Shown: positions 35,858 through 46,362, numbered from the stretch's first letter. The stretch: DNA of 64,000 nucleotides from an uncultured Oceanospirillales bacterium (GCA_913055655.1 CAJXKA010000001.1:1-64000), one strand, 5' to 3'. The notes: a model not told the origin generated them from the sequence alone. Made by a program: numbers and translations.

Positions 35858-36696
35858 AGGCCCGCCAGCAGTTTTCCGAGCACGAAGAACGGCGCGCCGG
35901 CCAGCAGGCTGTCAAGCCGGTCAAGTACGCCGCCGTGCCCGGGGAAGATCCGGCCGGTGTCCTTGATGCCGACGGTGCGCTTGTGCAGGCTGATAAACAA
36001 ATCGCCCCCCACCGACGCCAGCGCCGTGACGATGGCCAGTAACGTGATTTGCAGTGGCGCTGTCGGCAGGGCGGGGATCAGCCACGCAGCCGTGGGCGCG
36101 ATGATCGCGGCGAGCACCAGGCCGCCGTACAGCCCCGCCCGTGTCTTGCCCGGGCTGATCTTCGGCGCCAGTTTAGCGCCGCCCACCGCGCGTCCGGTGA
36201 AATAGGCGCCGACGTCGGCGGCCCAGATGGTCAGCAGCAACAGCAGCAGCCACCATTCCCCGTTCGAGGGTTCGCCCGGCGCGGCGTCACCCACGCGCAG
36301 CCAGGTCAGCGACATCCAGCCCAGCGTCATCACGCCGAAGGCGTTCAGGAACCCGCGAATCCGCCAGGCCGTATCCACTTTGCGCTCGGGTTGCCAGCTC
36401 CACAGCTGCATGAACATGACTCCCCAGGCCAGGCAGGCCAGGGCGAACACGGGAACCGGGTCGCGGGTCCAGTTCTGCCAGTCAAGGAAGAGCCAGGCCA
36501 GGACCCCGGCCTCCAGCGCCAGCAGCAGCCACGTGCCCGGACCGGTACCGAGGCCGGCCAGTCGGCGGAATTCCCAGCAGCCGACCATGACCAGGATGGC
36601 GGCCACCGCCGCGAATGCGAGGCTCGACATGCCAAACAGCAGGTAGATCGCCGCCGGCAGCAGCACCAGCGCGGTGAGAATGCGGATCTTAAGCAT
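35854..36696 (-). CDS. cdsA: Phosphatidate cytidylyltransferase
   Basis: 280 residues, eight or so membrane helices. The C-terminal signature [20 protein letters not shown] and [14 protein letters not shown] holds the Mg-binding acidic residues (S-x8-K-R-x4-K-D-x5-P-G-H-G-G-x2-D-R-x-D). It makes CDP-diacylglycerol for phospholipid synthesis. Starts 8 bp inside the uppS end. Confidence 0.95.
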   Translation of the reverse strand: MLKIRILTALVLLPAAIYLLFGMSSLAFAAVAAILVMVGCWEFRRLAGLGTGPGTWLLLALEAGVLAWLFLDWQNWTRDPVPVFALACLAWGVMFMQLWSWQPERKVDTAWRIRGFLNAFGVMTLGWMSLTWLRVGDAAPGEPSNGEWWLLLLLLTIWAADVGAYFTGRAVGGAKLAPKISPGKTRAGLYGGLVLAAIIAPTAAWLIPALPTAPLQITLLAIVTALASVGGDLFISLHKRTVGIKDTGRIFPGHGGVLDRLDSLLAGAPFFVLGKLLAGL

Positions 36697-37426
36697 GGGC
36701 GCGGTCGCGAACCTGCTTGCCGGTCATGCCGTAACGGCGTTCCCGGCGCCGGTAGGCCTCGACGGCCCGGTCCAGTTCGTCGCCGTCAAAATCCGGCCAC
36801 AGCACATCGCTGAAATAGAACTCGGTGTAGGCCGACTGCCACAGCAGGAAATTGCTGATGCGCATTTCGCCGCCGGTGCGGATAAACAGGTCGGGATCTG
36901 GCGTGTCGGGCAGTGCGAGTCCGGCCGAGAAGCGGCCTTCATCGATATCCGCCGGGTCGAGTTCGCCGGCGCGAACCTGCTCGGCCAGCGTACGCGCGGC
37001 GTTGACAATGTCCCAGCGCCCGCCGTAGTTGGCGGCCACGTTCAGCTGTGAGCGGGTGTTGCCGGCGGTCAGCTCCTGCGCCGCGAGAATGCGGTCCTGC
37101 AGTTCCGGCTTGAAGCCCGACAGGTCGCCGATAAACCGTACCTTCACGCCGTTTTCGTGCAGGCCCTTGACCTCTTTCTCCAGCGCGCTCATGAACAGGT
37201 CCATCAGGCGCGAGACCTCGATGGCGGGCCGGTTCCAGTTCTCGGATGAGAACGCGAAAACGGTGAGGATGCGGATGCCGATCTCGGTGCCGTGGCGCGC
37301 GGTGCGGCGCAGTGCTTTCAGGCCCGCCTGGTGGCCCCAGCTGCGGGACCGCCGGCGCTGTTCGGCCCAGCGACCGTTGCCATCCATGACGATGGCAACG
37401 TGTTCGGGCATGCCCGTATCCGGCAT
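36689..37426 (-). CDS. uppS: Undecaprenyl-diphosphate synthase
   Basis: 245 residues. Motifs: HVAIVMDGNGRWAEQRR (catalytic Asp), FAFSSENWNRP, NVAANYGGRWDIV, DLFIRTGGEMRISNFLLWQ and YFSDVLWPDFD. cis-Prenyltransferase making the C55 carrier for peptidoglycan and O-antigen. Start overlaps the frr stop by one base (ATGA type). Confidence 0.96.
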   Translation of the reverse strand: MPDTGMPEHVAIVMDGNGRWAEQRRRSRSWGHQAGLKALRRTARHGTEIGIRILTVFAFSSENWNRPAIEVSRLMDLFMSALEKEVKGLHENGVKVRFIGDLSGFKPELQDRILAAQELTAGNTRSQLNVAANYGGRWDIVNAARTLAEQVRAGELDPADIDEGRFSAGLALPDTPDPDLFIRTGGEMRISNFLLWQSAYTEFYFSDVLWPDFDGDELDRAVEAYRRRERRYGMTGKQVRDRAHA

Positions 37427-37983
37427 CAGATTTCCAGCAGTTCCTGCTCTTTTTCCTCGACGATGCTGTCCACCTGGTGGATGTGGTCGTCGGTGATTTT
37501 CTGGATCTCCGTCTCCGCCCGGCGGGCGTCGTCCTCGGAGATGTCCTTGTCCTTGAGCAGTTGCTGGGCGTGGTTGTTGGCGTCGCGACGGATATTGCGG
37601 ATGGCGATCTTGGCGTTCTCGCCTTCGCTGTGCACCACCTTGCCCAGGTCGCGGCGGCGCTCCTCGGTCAGCGGCGGCAGCGGAATGCGGATCACCGTGC
37701 CAGCCGTGGCCGGGTTCAGGCCCAGGTCGGACTGCATGATGGCCTTTTCAATCGTGCCCACCATGTTCTTGTCGAACGGGGTCACGGCCAGCGTGCGGGC
37801 GTCTTCGACCACGACATTGGCGGCCTGGCTGATCGGCACCTCGGTGCCGTAATACTCCACGTGAACGTGTTCCAGCAGGCTGGGGTGAGCGCGGCCGGTG
37901 CGGATCTTGGCCAGTTCGGTCCGTAACGAGTCCAGGGACTTGTTCATGCGGACCCGGGCGTCTTTTTTGATGTCTTCGAGCAT
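37426..37983 (-). CDS. frr: Ribosome recycling factor
   Basis: 185 residues; AGGAG 8 nt before ATG 37983. Three-helix bundle and beta/alpha/beta hinge; motifs [56 protein letters not shown]. With EF-G it splits the post-termination ribosome. Length is normal for the family. Confidence 0.97.
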   Translation of the reverse strand: MLEDIKKDARVRMNKSLDSLRTELAKIRTGRAHPSLLEHVHVEYYGTEVPISQAANVVVEDARTLAVTPFDKNMVGTIEKAIMQSDLGLNPATAGTVIRIPLPPLTEERRRDLGKVVHSEGENAKIAIRNIRRDANNHAQQLLKDKDISEDDARRAETEIQKITDDHIHQVDSIVEEKEQELLEI

Positions 37984-38092
37984 GGTTTCGACTCCTGGTG
38001 TTCTGCGTGCGGCCGCCTAAATGCGGCGCGAAAGACGGGAAATTCTAGCAGTAAACCCGCCGGCAGGGCGCGCGGCGGACACTCACGGGCCG

Positions 38093-38806
38093 TCAGTGGA
38101 CGATGGAGCCCACCGGGTGGCCGTTGACCAGCTTCTGCAGGTTGCCTTCGTCAAACACGTTGAACACGCGTATCGGCATGTCCTGGTCGCGACACAGCAC
38201 GATGGCGTTGGTGTCCATCACCCGCAGCTTGCCCTCGATCACCTCGTCGTAGCTGAGCGAGTCGTAGCGGTCGGCGTCTTTTTCCACTTTCGGGTCGGCG
38301 GTATAGACGCCGTCCACCTTGGTGGCCTTGAGCAGGATATCCGCGCCGATCTCGATCGCGCGCAGCGCGGCCGCGGTGTCGGTGGTAAAGAACGGGTTGC
38401 CGGTGCCGGCGGCGCAGATGACCACACGGCCTTTCTGCAGGTGCCGCATGGCGCGGCGACGGATGTAGTCTTCACAGACGTCGTGAATGGATACCGCGGA
38501 CATGACGCGGGCGTCGATGTCCACGGATTCCAGCGCGTCCTGCAGCGCCAGGGCGTTCAGGACGGTGGCCAGCATGCCCATGTGGTCGCCGGTGACCCGG
38601 TCAATGCCTGACTCGGCGAGCCCGGCACCCCGGAAGATGTTGCCGCCGCCGATGACGACGGCAACTTCGGTTCCGGCCTTGACCACGTCGGCGATCTCGC
38701 CGGCGATCCGGCTCAGGATGTCCGGGTCGATACCGTAATCTTCCTTGCCCAGCAGTGCTTCACCACTGAGCTTCAGAAGGATGCGCTTGTAAACCGGTGT
38801 GGTCAC
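38093..38806 (-). CDS. pyrH: Uridylate kinase
   Basis: 237 residues from GTG 38806 with GAGGGGGAAC just upstream. Motifs [58 protein letters not shown] and [16 protein letters not shown] bacterial hexameric UMP kinase. It is 21 bp from tsf and followed by 109 bp before frr. Confidence 0.97.
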   Translation of the reverse strand: MTTPVYKRILLKLSGEALLGKEDYGIDPDILSRIAGEIADVVKAGTEVAVVIGGGNIFRGAGLAESGIDRVTGDHMGMLATVLNALALQDALESVDIDARVMSAVSIHDVCEDYIRRRAMRHLQKGRVVICAAGTGNPFFTTDTAAALRAIEIGADILLKATKVDGVYTADPKVEKDADRYDSLSYDEVIEGKLRVMDTNAIVLCRDQDMPIRVFNVFDEGNLQKLVNGHPVGSIVH

Positions 38807-38827
38807 TGTTCCCCCTCGGGCCAGTGA

Positions 38828-39697
<870 letters not shown>

Positions 39698-39758
39698 GGT
39701 TCTATACCTCTTCAATTCAATGTCTGGGCCCGCCACCCATGCGGCGGGCCGGGTTCAA

Positions 39759-40874
39759 TCAGGACTTGTCGGCTTCGCCGTCTTCGGCCTTGTCGTCAGA
39801 CTTGGCTTCAGCCTTGTCGTCGTCCGCTTTCTTGGCGGCGGCCTTCTTGGCCACCTTCTTCGCGGTCTTCTTGGCGGCTTTCTTTTTGGCGGTCTTCGGC
39901 GCAGCTTTCTCTTCCGCAGCCTCGGCCTTCTCAGCCTTGTCCTCGGCTTTCGCCTCGGCCTTCTCTTCAGCCTTGTCTTCGGCCTTCGCGTCAGCCTTCG
40001 GCTCGGCGGCCTTCTCGGCCGGGGCGTCTTCCGCCTTGTCCGCGGCCTTGCTGGCGACCTTCTTACGGGTGGCCTTCTTCGCGGTCTTCTTGGCGGCGGC
40101 CTTCTTCGCCGGCTTCTTGTCGCGCTTGATCGGGTTGCCGTGCTCGTCCAGCTCGACGAACTCGTCGCCGCGGGTGTCTTCCGGCACCGGCGCGGAGGCG
40201 CGGCCTTCCAGCACGGCGTCGGCCATCAGCTGGGTGTACAGGCGGATTGAGCGGATCGCGTCGTCGTTACCCGGAATGACGTAGTCAATGCCGTTCGGCG
40301 AGCAGTTGGTGTCGACCACGGCGATGACCGGGATGCCCAGTTTCTTGGCTTCCTTGATCGCGATGTCTTCATGGTCGACGTCGACCACGAACATGGCGTC
40401 CGGCAGGCCCTTCATGTCCTTGATGCCGCCCAGGCTGCGGTCCAGCTTTTCCTTCTCGCGCATCAGGTCCAGCACTTCGCGCTTGCCCAGGTGACCCAGG
40501 CCGCCGTCTTCCTCGGCCTGCTCCAGGTGCTTCAGGCGCTTGATGGACTGCTTGATGGTGCGGAAATTGGTCAGCATGCCGCCCAGCCACCGGTGCGAGA
40601 CGTAAGGCATGCCACAACGCTCGGCTTCTTCGCGGATGGCCGCGCTGGCCGCACGCTTGGTGCCGACGAAGATGATGTTGCCGCGACGGGCCGCCAGCGA
40701 GCTGGTGAAGTTCAGCGCGTCAATCAGCAGCGGCAGCGACTTCTCCAGGTTGATGATGTGGATCTTGCCGCGCGCGCCGAAAATGTACGGCGCCATCTGG
40801 GGGTTCCAGTAACGGGTCTGGTGTCCGAAGTGCACGCCAGCTTCGAGCATCTGGCGCATGGTGATATCTGCCAT
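39759..40874 (-). CDS. rpsB: Ribosomal protein S2 with a long Lys/Ala/Glu-rich C-terminal tail
   Basis: 371 residues from ATG 40874. Residues 1-250 are ordinary S2 ([60 protein letters not shown]). Residues 251-371 are an extra tail: a basic histone H1-like block (about 252-279, with [18 protein letters not shown]), an acidic/alternating block (280-324, KAE/EDK repeats), a second basic block (325-349) and an acidic end (350-371). The tail is in frame with a normal stop, and its codons fit the genome. It may bind rRNA or DNA, or be cleaved. S2 is normally about 240-270 residues. Confidence 0.95.
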   Translation of the reverse strand: MADITMRQMLEAGVHFGHQTRYWNPQMAPYIFGARGKIHIINLEKSLPLLIDALNFTSSLAARRGNIIFVGTKRAASAAIREEAERCGMPYVSHRWLGGMLTNFRTIKQSIKRLKHLEQAEEDGGLGHLGKREVLDLMREKEKLDRSLGGIKDMKGLPDAMFVVDVDHEDIAIKEAKKLGIPVIAVVDTNCSPNGIDYVIPGNDDAIRSIRLYTQLMADAVLEGRASAPVPEDTRGDEFVELDEHGNPIKRDKKPAKKAAAKKTAKKATRKKVASKAADKAEDAPAEKAAEPKADAKAEDKAEEKAEAKAEDKAEKAEAAEEKAAPKTAKKKAAKKTAKKVAKKAAAKKADDDKAEAKSDDKAEDGEADKS

Positions 40875-41115
40875 GATCTTTGTACCTTGCATATAGGGAC
40901 AGCGCACCGGCCCACTGGCTTCGGTGTCTTGTATCCCGGGTTCATCCTCCACTTGCCCTGTCCGGAGACCCGTTGTTTTGCCGGGCACCCATCCGGACCG
41001 TTGCGGTCAAGTGTGCGTATTTGATGCGAAGCGAGTCGCACCTGATTTTTTCTCCGACCACGCAAGGCGGTTCGGAGAGCCGGCGAATTTTACAGCACCG
41101 GTTAATGCGGAGCAA
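40875..41115 (-). promoter_or_regulatory. rpsB-tsf promoter and long 5' leader
   Basis: On the minus strand, TTGCTC (41110-41115), 17-bp spacer and TAAAAT (41087-41092) form a plausible promoter. Transcription from about 41080 leaves a leader of roughly 205 nt before rpsB. Long rpsB leaders that bind S2 and repress translation are known in proteobacteria; the function here is inference. Confidence 0.45.
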
Positions 41116-41124
41116 GCGCTTCGG

Positions 41125-41166
41125 TAAGCAGTAAGCAGTAAGCAGTAAGCAGTAAGCAGTAAGCAG
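41125..41166. repeat. Tandem heptamer (TAAGCAG)6
   Basis: Six exact copies of TAAGCAG just upstream of the rpsB promoter. The same heptamer recurs at 53364-53383 and, inverted, at 53430-53449, after the OmpA-like gene. This is a dispersed simple repeat; there are no spacers. Confidence 0.9.
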
Positions 41167-41177
41167 TGATGCGGTGA

Positions 41178-41290
41178 GGCCGGAGGGCGGGTAGTGCCTT
41201 CACGGGGTCTCGCCGGCCATGGATGGCCGGCGACGAAGCGCCCAGGGATGGCTTGAGCGTCCCCGTGCAGGTGCTACCCACCCTCCGGCC
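41178..41290. repeat. Palindromic intergenic element downstream of the E2 gene
   Basis: Arms 41178-41198 and 41270-41290 match at 19 of 21 positions. Inside are CACGGGG/CCCCGTG (41201-41207 / 41261-41267) and a perfect hairpin CGCCGGCCAT-GG-ATGGCCGGCG (41211-41232). The segment 41236-41260 resembles the motif at 17984-18011, so it belongs to the same repeat family. It lies 16 bp beyond the E2 stop and may end transcription of the dehydrogenase operon. Confidence 0.8.
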
Positions 41291-41306
41291 GGGTCGGAGG
41301 CTGCGG

Positions 41307-42590
41307 TTACTCCGGTTTCTGCAGGTCCTCGATCATCGCCTTCAGGAAGCGCGCCGCCTCACCGCCAGTCACCGCGCGGTGATCGAACGTCAGCGAGAGC
41401 GGGATGATCTTGTGCGCTTCGACGCCGCCCAGCACGGGCACGACTTCGTGGCGGGACTTGCCGGCGGCGACAATGCACACGCACGGCGGATTGATGATGG
41501 GCGTGGCATAGCGACCAGCGAAGACGCCGAAGTTGGACAACATGATCGTGTAGTCCTTCAGGTCTTCGGGCGGAATCGCGCGGTTCTTGACGTTGTCCTT
41601 GAGCCGGTTCAGCGACTCGCGGACTTCGCCGGCAGTGGACGAGTGGATGTTGCGCAGCGCGGCGGCGAACAGGCCGTCCGGGGTGTCGACGGCCATGCCG
41701 ACGTCCATGCCCTTGTGGATCATGCGCATCCCCTGATCGCCGTCGTACCAGGCGTTCAGGCCGGGTTCAGCCTGGGCGCCGGCCCACAGGCTGCGGAGCA
41801 GGCGCACCGAGGTGTCCTGGCCCCATGCCCAGTGGTGGATGTCGGCGTCGTCCATCAGCGTGGTGGCGACCACCTGCGCGTGGGACTCTGACATCACCCG
41901 CGCCATGGTGCGGCGCGTGCCGCGAATGGGTTCCCATTCGCCGGTGGCTTCGGGGCGCGGGGCGGGTGGGGTGGCCGGGCGCTGCGAAGGTGGTGACGGG
42001 GGACGGGTGACGGGTGACGGGCGTGCCGCGGGCTGGGGATTTTTCGCGGCTTCCTCGATGTCTTTGCGGGTGACGACGCCGTCCTTGCCGGTGGGCGTGA
42101 CGGTGGCCAGGTCGACTTTCAGCTTGCGGGCCAGTGCGCGGACAGCGGGTGTGACCTTGATGCCGCCGACGTCGGAGAAGGCGTCGGTGACGACCGCGTC
42201 GGAGGATTCCATGGCGCCGACGACGGTGCCGGAATCGGCACGGGACGCTTCATCGCTTTCGTCTTCTGCGGCTTTTGTGGTCTCGCCCTTGTCTTCGACC
42301 GTGGACGGCTCGTCGACGGGCTCTGCGGGCGTTTCGGCGGCGGTTTCGTCGTCACCGTCAACGATAAAACTCACCAGCGGGGCGCCGGTGTCGATGACGT
42401 CACCCGCAGCGCCGTGCAGCTTGCCAATCCTGCCCGTGAGCGGGGAGGGGACTTCCACGACCGCCTTGGCGGTTTCCATGTTGACCATGGGCTGGTCGGT
42501 CTTGACGTCGTCGCCCTCGGCGACCAGCCACTCGACGATCTCGGCGTCGGGCAGGCCTTCGCCCAGGTCGGGCAGGTTGAAGACTTTCAT
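41307..42590 (-). CDS. bkdB: Dihydrolipoamide acyltransferase (E2) of a branched-chain-type 2-oxoacid dehydrogenase
   Basis: 427 residues; GGAGG precedes ATG 42590, which overlaps the E1-beta stop. Lipoyl domain with modified Lys in VNMETAKAVVEVPSP (about 35-50), a long acidic linker, E3/E1-binding domain (VTPAVRALARKLKVDLATVT), a Pro-rich linker (TRPPSPPSQRPATPPAPRPE) and the catalytic domain. The catalytic His404 is in FDHRAVTGG, where the usual Asp of HxxxDG is Thr408. It transfers acyl groups to CoA. Branched-chain versus other substrate is inferred from the E1 type; bkd naming is tentative. Confidence 0.85.
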   Translation of the reverse strand: MKVFNLPDLGEGLPDAEIVEWLVAEGDDVKTDQPMVNMETAKAVVEVPSPLTGRIGKLHGAAGDVIDTGAPLVSFIVDGDDETAAETPAEPVDEPSTVEDKGETTKAAEDESDEASRADSGTVVGAMESSDAVVTDAFSDVGGIKVTPAVRALARKLKVDLATVTPTGKDGVVTRKDIEEAAKNPQPAARPSPVTRPPSPPSQRPATPPAPRPEATGEWEPIRGTRRTMARVMSESHAQVVATTLMDDADIHHWAWGQDTSVRLLRSLWAGAQAEPGLNAWYDGDQGMRMIHKGMDVGMAVDTPDGLFAAALRNIHSSTAGEVRESLNRLKDNVKNRAIPPEDLKDYTIMLSNFGVFAGRYATPIINPPCVCIVAAGKSRHEVVPVLGGVEAHKIIPLSLTFDHRAVTGGEAARFLKAMIEDLQKPE

Positions 42591-43567
42591 GAAACCTCCA
42601 GGACTTCGTCGACGGCGTTCAGGATACGCTGGACGCTCGGCATGTATTTCATTTCCATCTTGTACAGCGGCATGACGGAATCGTAACCGGTTACGCGCTT
42701 GACGGGGGCGTAGAGGTGGTAGAGCCCGGCGTCGGCCAGGCCGGCAGCGATCTCGGCGCCGACACCGCACATGCGCACGGCCTCGTGGACGATGACACAG
42801 CGGCCGGTTTTCTCCACCGACTCGATGATGGTGTCCATGTCCAGCGGGCTGATGGTGGCCACGTCAATGACCTCGGCGCTGATGCCTTTCTCGGCCAGCT
42901 TTTCGGCCGCCTCCAGCGTTTCCTTGACCATCGCGCCCCAGGTGACCAGGGTCAGGTCGGTGCCGTCGCGCAGCACGTAGCACACGTCCAGCGGCAGGTC
43001 TTCGCCGTTGTCTTCGACCTCTTCCTTGTTCAGGCGGTAGATGCGCTTGGGCTCCAGGAACACCACCGGATCGGGGTCGCGGATGGCCGCCAGCAGCAGG
43101 CCGTACGCGCGTGACGGCGACGACGGGATTACCACTCGGATGCCCGGCATGTGCGCAAAGATTGCCTCGGTGCTCTCGGAATGATGCTCCGGCGCGTGGA
43201 TGCCGCCGCCAAACGGCGCGCGCAACACCATCGGGCAGCTGAGCCGGCCGCGGGTGCGGTGACGCATGCGACCGGCGTGGCACATCATGTGATCGACCAT
43301 CGGCAGGATGAAGCCCATGAACTGGGCCTCGGCCACCGGCTTCATGCCCTGCGTGGCCATGCCGACGGACAGACCGGCGATCATGGTCTCTGCCAGCGGC
43401 GTGTCGATCACGCGTTCGTCACCGAAGCGCTGGGCCAGGCCGGCGGTGGCGCGGAACACGCCGCCATTGATGCCGACGTCCTCGCCCAGCACCACCACGG
43501 ATTCATCGTGCTCCAGCTCCCAGGCCAGGGCCATGGTTACGGCTTCGACCATCGCGACGCGGGCCAT
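42587..43567 (-). CDS. bkdA2: 2-oxoacid dehydrogenase E1 beta subunit
   Basis: 326 residues. Motifs VVVLGEDVGINGGVFRATAG, DTPLAETMIAGLSVGMATQG, RAPFGGGIHAPEHHSESTEA and EAVRMCGVGAEIAAGLADAG match BCKDH/acetoin-type E1-beta (pyrimidine side of the TPP site). Start overlaps the E1-alpha stop; end overlaps the E2 start, so translation is coupled. An E3 (lpd) gene is not in the window. Confidence 0.88.
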   Translation of the reverse strand: MARVAMVEAVTMALAWELEHDESVVVLGEDVGINGGVFRATAGLAQRFGDERVIDTPLAETMIAGLSVGMATQGMKPVAEAQFMGFILPMVDHMMCHAGRMRHRTRGRLSCPMVLRAPFGGGIHAPEHHSESTEAIFAHMPGIRVVIPSSPSRAYGLLLAAIRDPDPVVFLEPKRIYRLNKEEVEDNGEDLPLDVCYVLRDGTDLTLVTWGAMVKETLEAAEKLAEKGISAEVIDVATISPLDMDTIIESVEKTGRCVIVHEAVRMCGVGAEIAAGLADAGLYHLYAPVKRVTGYDSVMPLYKMEMKYMPSVQRILNAVDEVLEVS

Positions 43568-44640
43568 CAGGAGAGCTCCTCCAGCGCCTTTTCGCGCTGC
43601 GCCGCCAGGTCGTGCGGCAATTCGTCGTACATGTAGTCGAACATCGATTCAAGCGGCGGTTTGCCGGCGGCCAGGTATTCCTCGACGGCCTCGTCGACGG
43701 CGGCCGTGGCCTCGTCCTGCAGCGCCTGCTCGCGCGCGTCGTCCCACTCACCCTGTTCGGTGAGATAGGCCTTCAGGCGCACCAGCGGCTCGCGCTTCCA
43801 GGCGTCGTCCACTTCCTCGCTGGGGCGATAACGCGTGGCGTCGTCGGCGGTGGTGTGGTCGGACAGGCGGTAGGTGATCATCTCGATGACCGTGGCGCCG
43901 CCGCCGTCTCGCGCCTGCGCGATGGCTTCGTCCATGGCCCAGCGCGCGGCGATCACGTCGTTGCCGTCCACCTGGATGGAGGGCAGGCCGGCGGCCACGC
44001 CTTTCTGCGCCAGGGTCTTGGCGGTGTTCTGCTTGCTGCGCGGCACCGAGATCGCCCACTGGTTGTTGCAGATGATGAACACCACCGGAAGCTTGTAGGC
44101 GCTGGCGGCGTTCATGGCCTCCAGGAAGTCGCCCTTGGAAGAGCCGCCGTCGCCGACCACGGTCACCGCGACGCGCTTTTCGCCGCGCAGCTTGTAGGCC
44201 AGCGCGGCGCCGGCCGCGTGCAGGCACTGCGTGGCGATGGGCACGCACCAGGCGAAATCATGTTTCGGGCCGGAAAAGTTGTTGCCGCGCTCGTCGCCGC
44301 CCCAGTACAGCAGCACCTCGGACATCTTCACGCCGCGGCAGAACTGCGCGCCGTACTCGCGGTACATGGGCGCGAAGCAGTCTTCCTCGCGCATGGCGCT
44401 GCCGATGGCCATGTGCACGGCCTCGTGGCCCAGGCAGCTGGCGTAGGTGCCGAGCTTGCCGGTGCGCTGCAGCGCGACCGCCTTCTTGTCGAAGACGCGG
44501 GTTTTCACCATCAGTGCGTACAGGCGGCGGAGTTCTTCGAAATCGGTGGCAAGCGCGGGGGCGTCGTCGCCCATCAGGCGACCGTCGGGGGATAAATGCT
44601 GGTAGTAATCGATCTTGAACGAAGCGATGGTCGCCGGCAT
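43567..44640 (-). CDS. bkdA1: 2-oxoacid dehydrogenase E1 alpha subunit
   Basis: 357 residues; AAGGAAG before ATG 44640. TPP/Mg motif VVGDGGSSKGDFLEAMNAAS with FIICNNQWAIS (the GDG-x-N motif), and the phosphorylation-loop-like DHTTADDATRYRPSEE, which is typical of branched-chain E1-alpha. It decarboxylates 2-oxo acids from Val, Leu and Ile. First gene of the E1a-E1b-E2 operon. A minus-strand TATAAT at 44706-44711 is a candidate -10 box. Confidence 0.88.
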   Translation of the reverse strand: MPATIASFKIDYYQHLSPDGRLMGDDAPALATDFEELRRLYALMVKTRVFDKKAVALQRTGKLGTYASCLGHEAVHMAIGSAMREEDCFAPMYREYGAQFCRGVKMSEVLLYWGGDERGNNFSGPKHDFAWCVPIATQCLHAAGAALAYKLRGEKRVAVTVVGDGGSSKGDFLEAMNAASAYKLPVVFIICNNQWAISVPRSKQNTAKTLAQKGVAAGLPSIQVDGNDVIAARWAMDEAIAQARDGGGATVIEMITYRLSDHTTADDATRYRPSEEVDDAWKREPLVRLKAYLTEQGEWDDAREQALQDEATAAVDEAVEEYLAAGKPPLESMFDYMYDELPHDLAAQREKALEELS

Positions 44641-44774
44641 GTAAGGCTTCCTTTTTTTAACCGTTCGGACGACGCCGTGGAGCCGCGACGCCGGAAAAGT
44701 CCGCTATTATACGTCCTCTTTTCCCCGCAGAACCAAGCCGTGAATCGCCAACATCCCCGCGAGGAGGGCCGGCC
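44641..44774. promoter_or_regulatory. Divergent promoter region between E1-alpha and kynA
   Basis: The minus-strand TATAAT (44706-44711) lies about 65 nt before the E1-alpha start, with a weak TTGGTT (19-bp spacing) as -35. The overlapping plus-strand TATTAT (44705-44710) could serve kynA. GAGGAGGG is the kynA ribosome-binding site. No clear operator was seen. Confidence 0.4.
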
Positions 44775-45632
44775 ATGACCGAACTCCCGAAAAATCAACG
44801 TGATCTGGAAGAGGGCATCGAAACCGACCTGGGCGAGCGACTGACCTACGACGCCTACCTGGGCCTCGATCGCCTGCTGAACGCGCAGTCGCCGCTGAGC
44901 GACCCGCCGCACCACGACGAGATGCTGTTCATCATCCAGCACCAGGTGACCGAGCTCTGGCTGAAGCTGATCATCCACGAGCTGAAGGCCGCCATCCGCC
45001 ACCTGGCCGAGGACGATCCGTGGCCGGTGAGCAAGGTCCTGTCGCGCTTCAAGCAGATCCAGCGGCAGATGTTCGAGCAGTGGGCCGTGCTGGAAACCCT
45101 CACGCCCAGCGAGTACGCCCAGTTTCGCGGCGTGCTGAATTCCGCCAGCGGCTTCCAGTCGCTGCAGTACCGCATGGTCGAGTTCCTGATGGGCAACAAG
45201 AACGCCGCCATGCTGAAGGTCTTCGCCCACAACCCGGCACAGCAGGCTGAATTGCGAGAGGTGCTGGAATCGCCGTCGATCTACGACGAATTCCTGCGGT
45301 TTCTTTCACGTCGCGGCCACGCCGTGCCGCCGCACCACGTCGACCGCGACTGGTCCGAGCCGCACGAGCGCGACCCGGAACTGGTGCCGATCTTCAAGTC
45401 GATCTACGAAGAGCCGGACAATCGCTGGGTCGAGTACGAGCTGTGCGAAAAGCTGGTCGACATGGAGCAGAGCTTCCAGCTGTGGCGGTTCCGGCACATG
45501 AAGACGGTGGAGCGGATTATCGGCTTCAAGACCGGTACGGGTGGGTCATCCGGCGTCGACTTCCTGAAGAAAGCGCTGGATTTGACGTTCTTCCCGGAAC
45601 TGCTGGATGTGCGGACGGAAATCGGGGTTTAG
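44775..45632 (+). CDS. kynA: Tryptophan 2,3-dioxygenase
   Basis: 285 residues. Motifs [53 protein letters not shown] and [19 protein letters not shown] (proximal heme ligand His in FRHMK) with [15 protein letters not shown] near the end. A homotetrameric heme enzyme that opens the indole ring to N-formylkynurenine. Other kynurenine genes are not seen here. The stop overlaps the convergent vapC-type gene by 4 bp. Confidence 0.97.
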   Translation: MTELPKNQRDLEEGIETDLGERLTYDAYLGLDRLLNAQSPLSDPPHHDEMLFIIQHQVTELWLKLIIHELKAAIRHLAEDDPWPVSKVLSRFKQIQRQMFEQWAVLETLTPSEYAQFRGVLNSASGFQSLQYRMVEFLMGNKNAAMLKVFAHNPAQQAELREVLESPSIYDEFLRFLSRRGHAVPPHHVDRDWSEPHERDPELVPIFKSIYEEPDNRWVEYELCEKLVDMEQSFQLWRFRHMKTVERIIGFKTGTGGSSGVDFLKKALDLTFFPELLDVRTEIGV

Positions 45633-46084
45633 GGGGTTCGCAGACTGGGGCATTCGTCGAGAACGCTGATGCCGAGTTCCCGGGCCGCTGACGCCTGCCT
45701 GATGTCGAACGTCGCGAAGGCAAAGTATCCGGGTTGGGCGACGACTTCCCAGGCGCGTCGGGCCGCGGCCAGGTGAACGCTGTCGTATCCGCGCAGGCCA
45801 AAACGATCCGCAAGCTGGCCGGCTTGCCGCACCAGGCCCTCATCGATGCCCATGCGCTCAAACGCCGCCCAGTCACGATCGAAACTGGTCACCAGGTTTT
45901 CGAGGTCCCCCTCACTGATGCGCTGCATTCGACCGGCCCACGCAAACGCGGCCCGCATCTCAACGTAAGTCAGGATATGGGCAAGGCAGATATCCGCCCC
46001 GGAAATGACCTGTCTGATCCGGTCTGACCCGGACTCTTCCAGGTAAAGCTTCAGCAGGGCGGATGTATCGAAACAGACGATCAC
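45629..46084 (-). CDS. vapC: VapC-type PIN-domain toxin
   Basis: 151 residues. Acidic PIN residues: Asp6 in [15 protein letters not shown], Glu42 in [13 protein letters not shown], Asp in [15 protein letters not shown] and Asp in [14 protein letters not shown]. It starts 4 bp inside the antitoxin gene. Expected to be an Mg-dependent RNase held inactive by the antitoxin; targets unknown. Complete gene. Confidence 0.9.
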   Translation of the reverse strand: MIVCFDTSALLKLYLEESGSDRIRQVISGADICLAHILTYVEMRAAFAWAGRMQRISEGDLENLVTSFDRDWAAFERMGIDEGLVRQAGQLADRFGLRGYDSVHLAAARRAWEVVAQPGYFAFATFDIRQASAARELGISVLDECPSLRTP

Positions 46085-46362
46085 TCGCCACGAACCCAGT
46101 CCAGCAACGCCTCGGTGGTGCCATCAGGCACGTCAATGGGCTTTTTCGGACCCAGTGGTTTGCGGCCGTTTCCGGGATCAATCCAGGGCTGCGCGTTCAG
46201 CCGTTCAATGGCTTCTGCTGCCGAGTCACGGATCTCATTTGGCGGACCCAGTAGTCTTCCGACCGGTCGACCGTGAGAAGTGACGATGAATTCTTCGCCC
46301 TGACCCGCGCGGCGAAGGTATTCAGAAAGTCGGCTTTTCAACTCGCGGACAGAGACTTGCAT
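46081..46362 (-). CDS. Phd/YefM-type antitoxin (VapB-like)
   Basis: 93 residues. The N-terminus MQVSVRELKSRLSEYLRRAG and VTSHGRPVGRLLGP are the Phd/YefM fold, which pairs with many PIN toxins. The C-terminal segment ([15 protein letters not shown]) should block the toxin. It is first in the operon and probably autoregulates. An A+T-rich stretch (ATGTTTGTAGTCAC on the minus strand) before it could hold the promoter. Confidence 0.88.
   Translation of the reverse strand: MQVSVRELKSRLSEYLRRAGQGEEFIVTSHGRPVGRLLGPPNEIRDSAAEAIERLNAQPWIDPGNGRKPLGPKKPIDVPDGTTEALLDWVRGE

Noticed and set aside
39759..40125. S2 tail as a frameshift or gene fusion
   Set aside because: The frame is continuous, the block composition is regular and the stop leads into normal tsf spacing.
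41125..41166. Heptamer array as a CRISPR
   Set aside because: Unit is only 7 bp and contiguous, with no spacers and no cas genes nearby.
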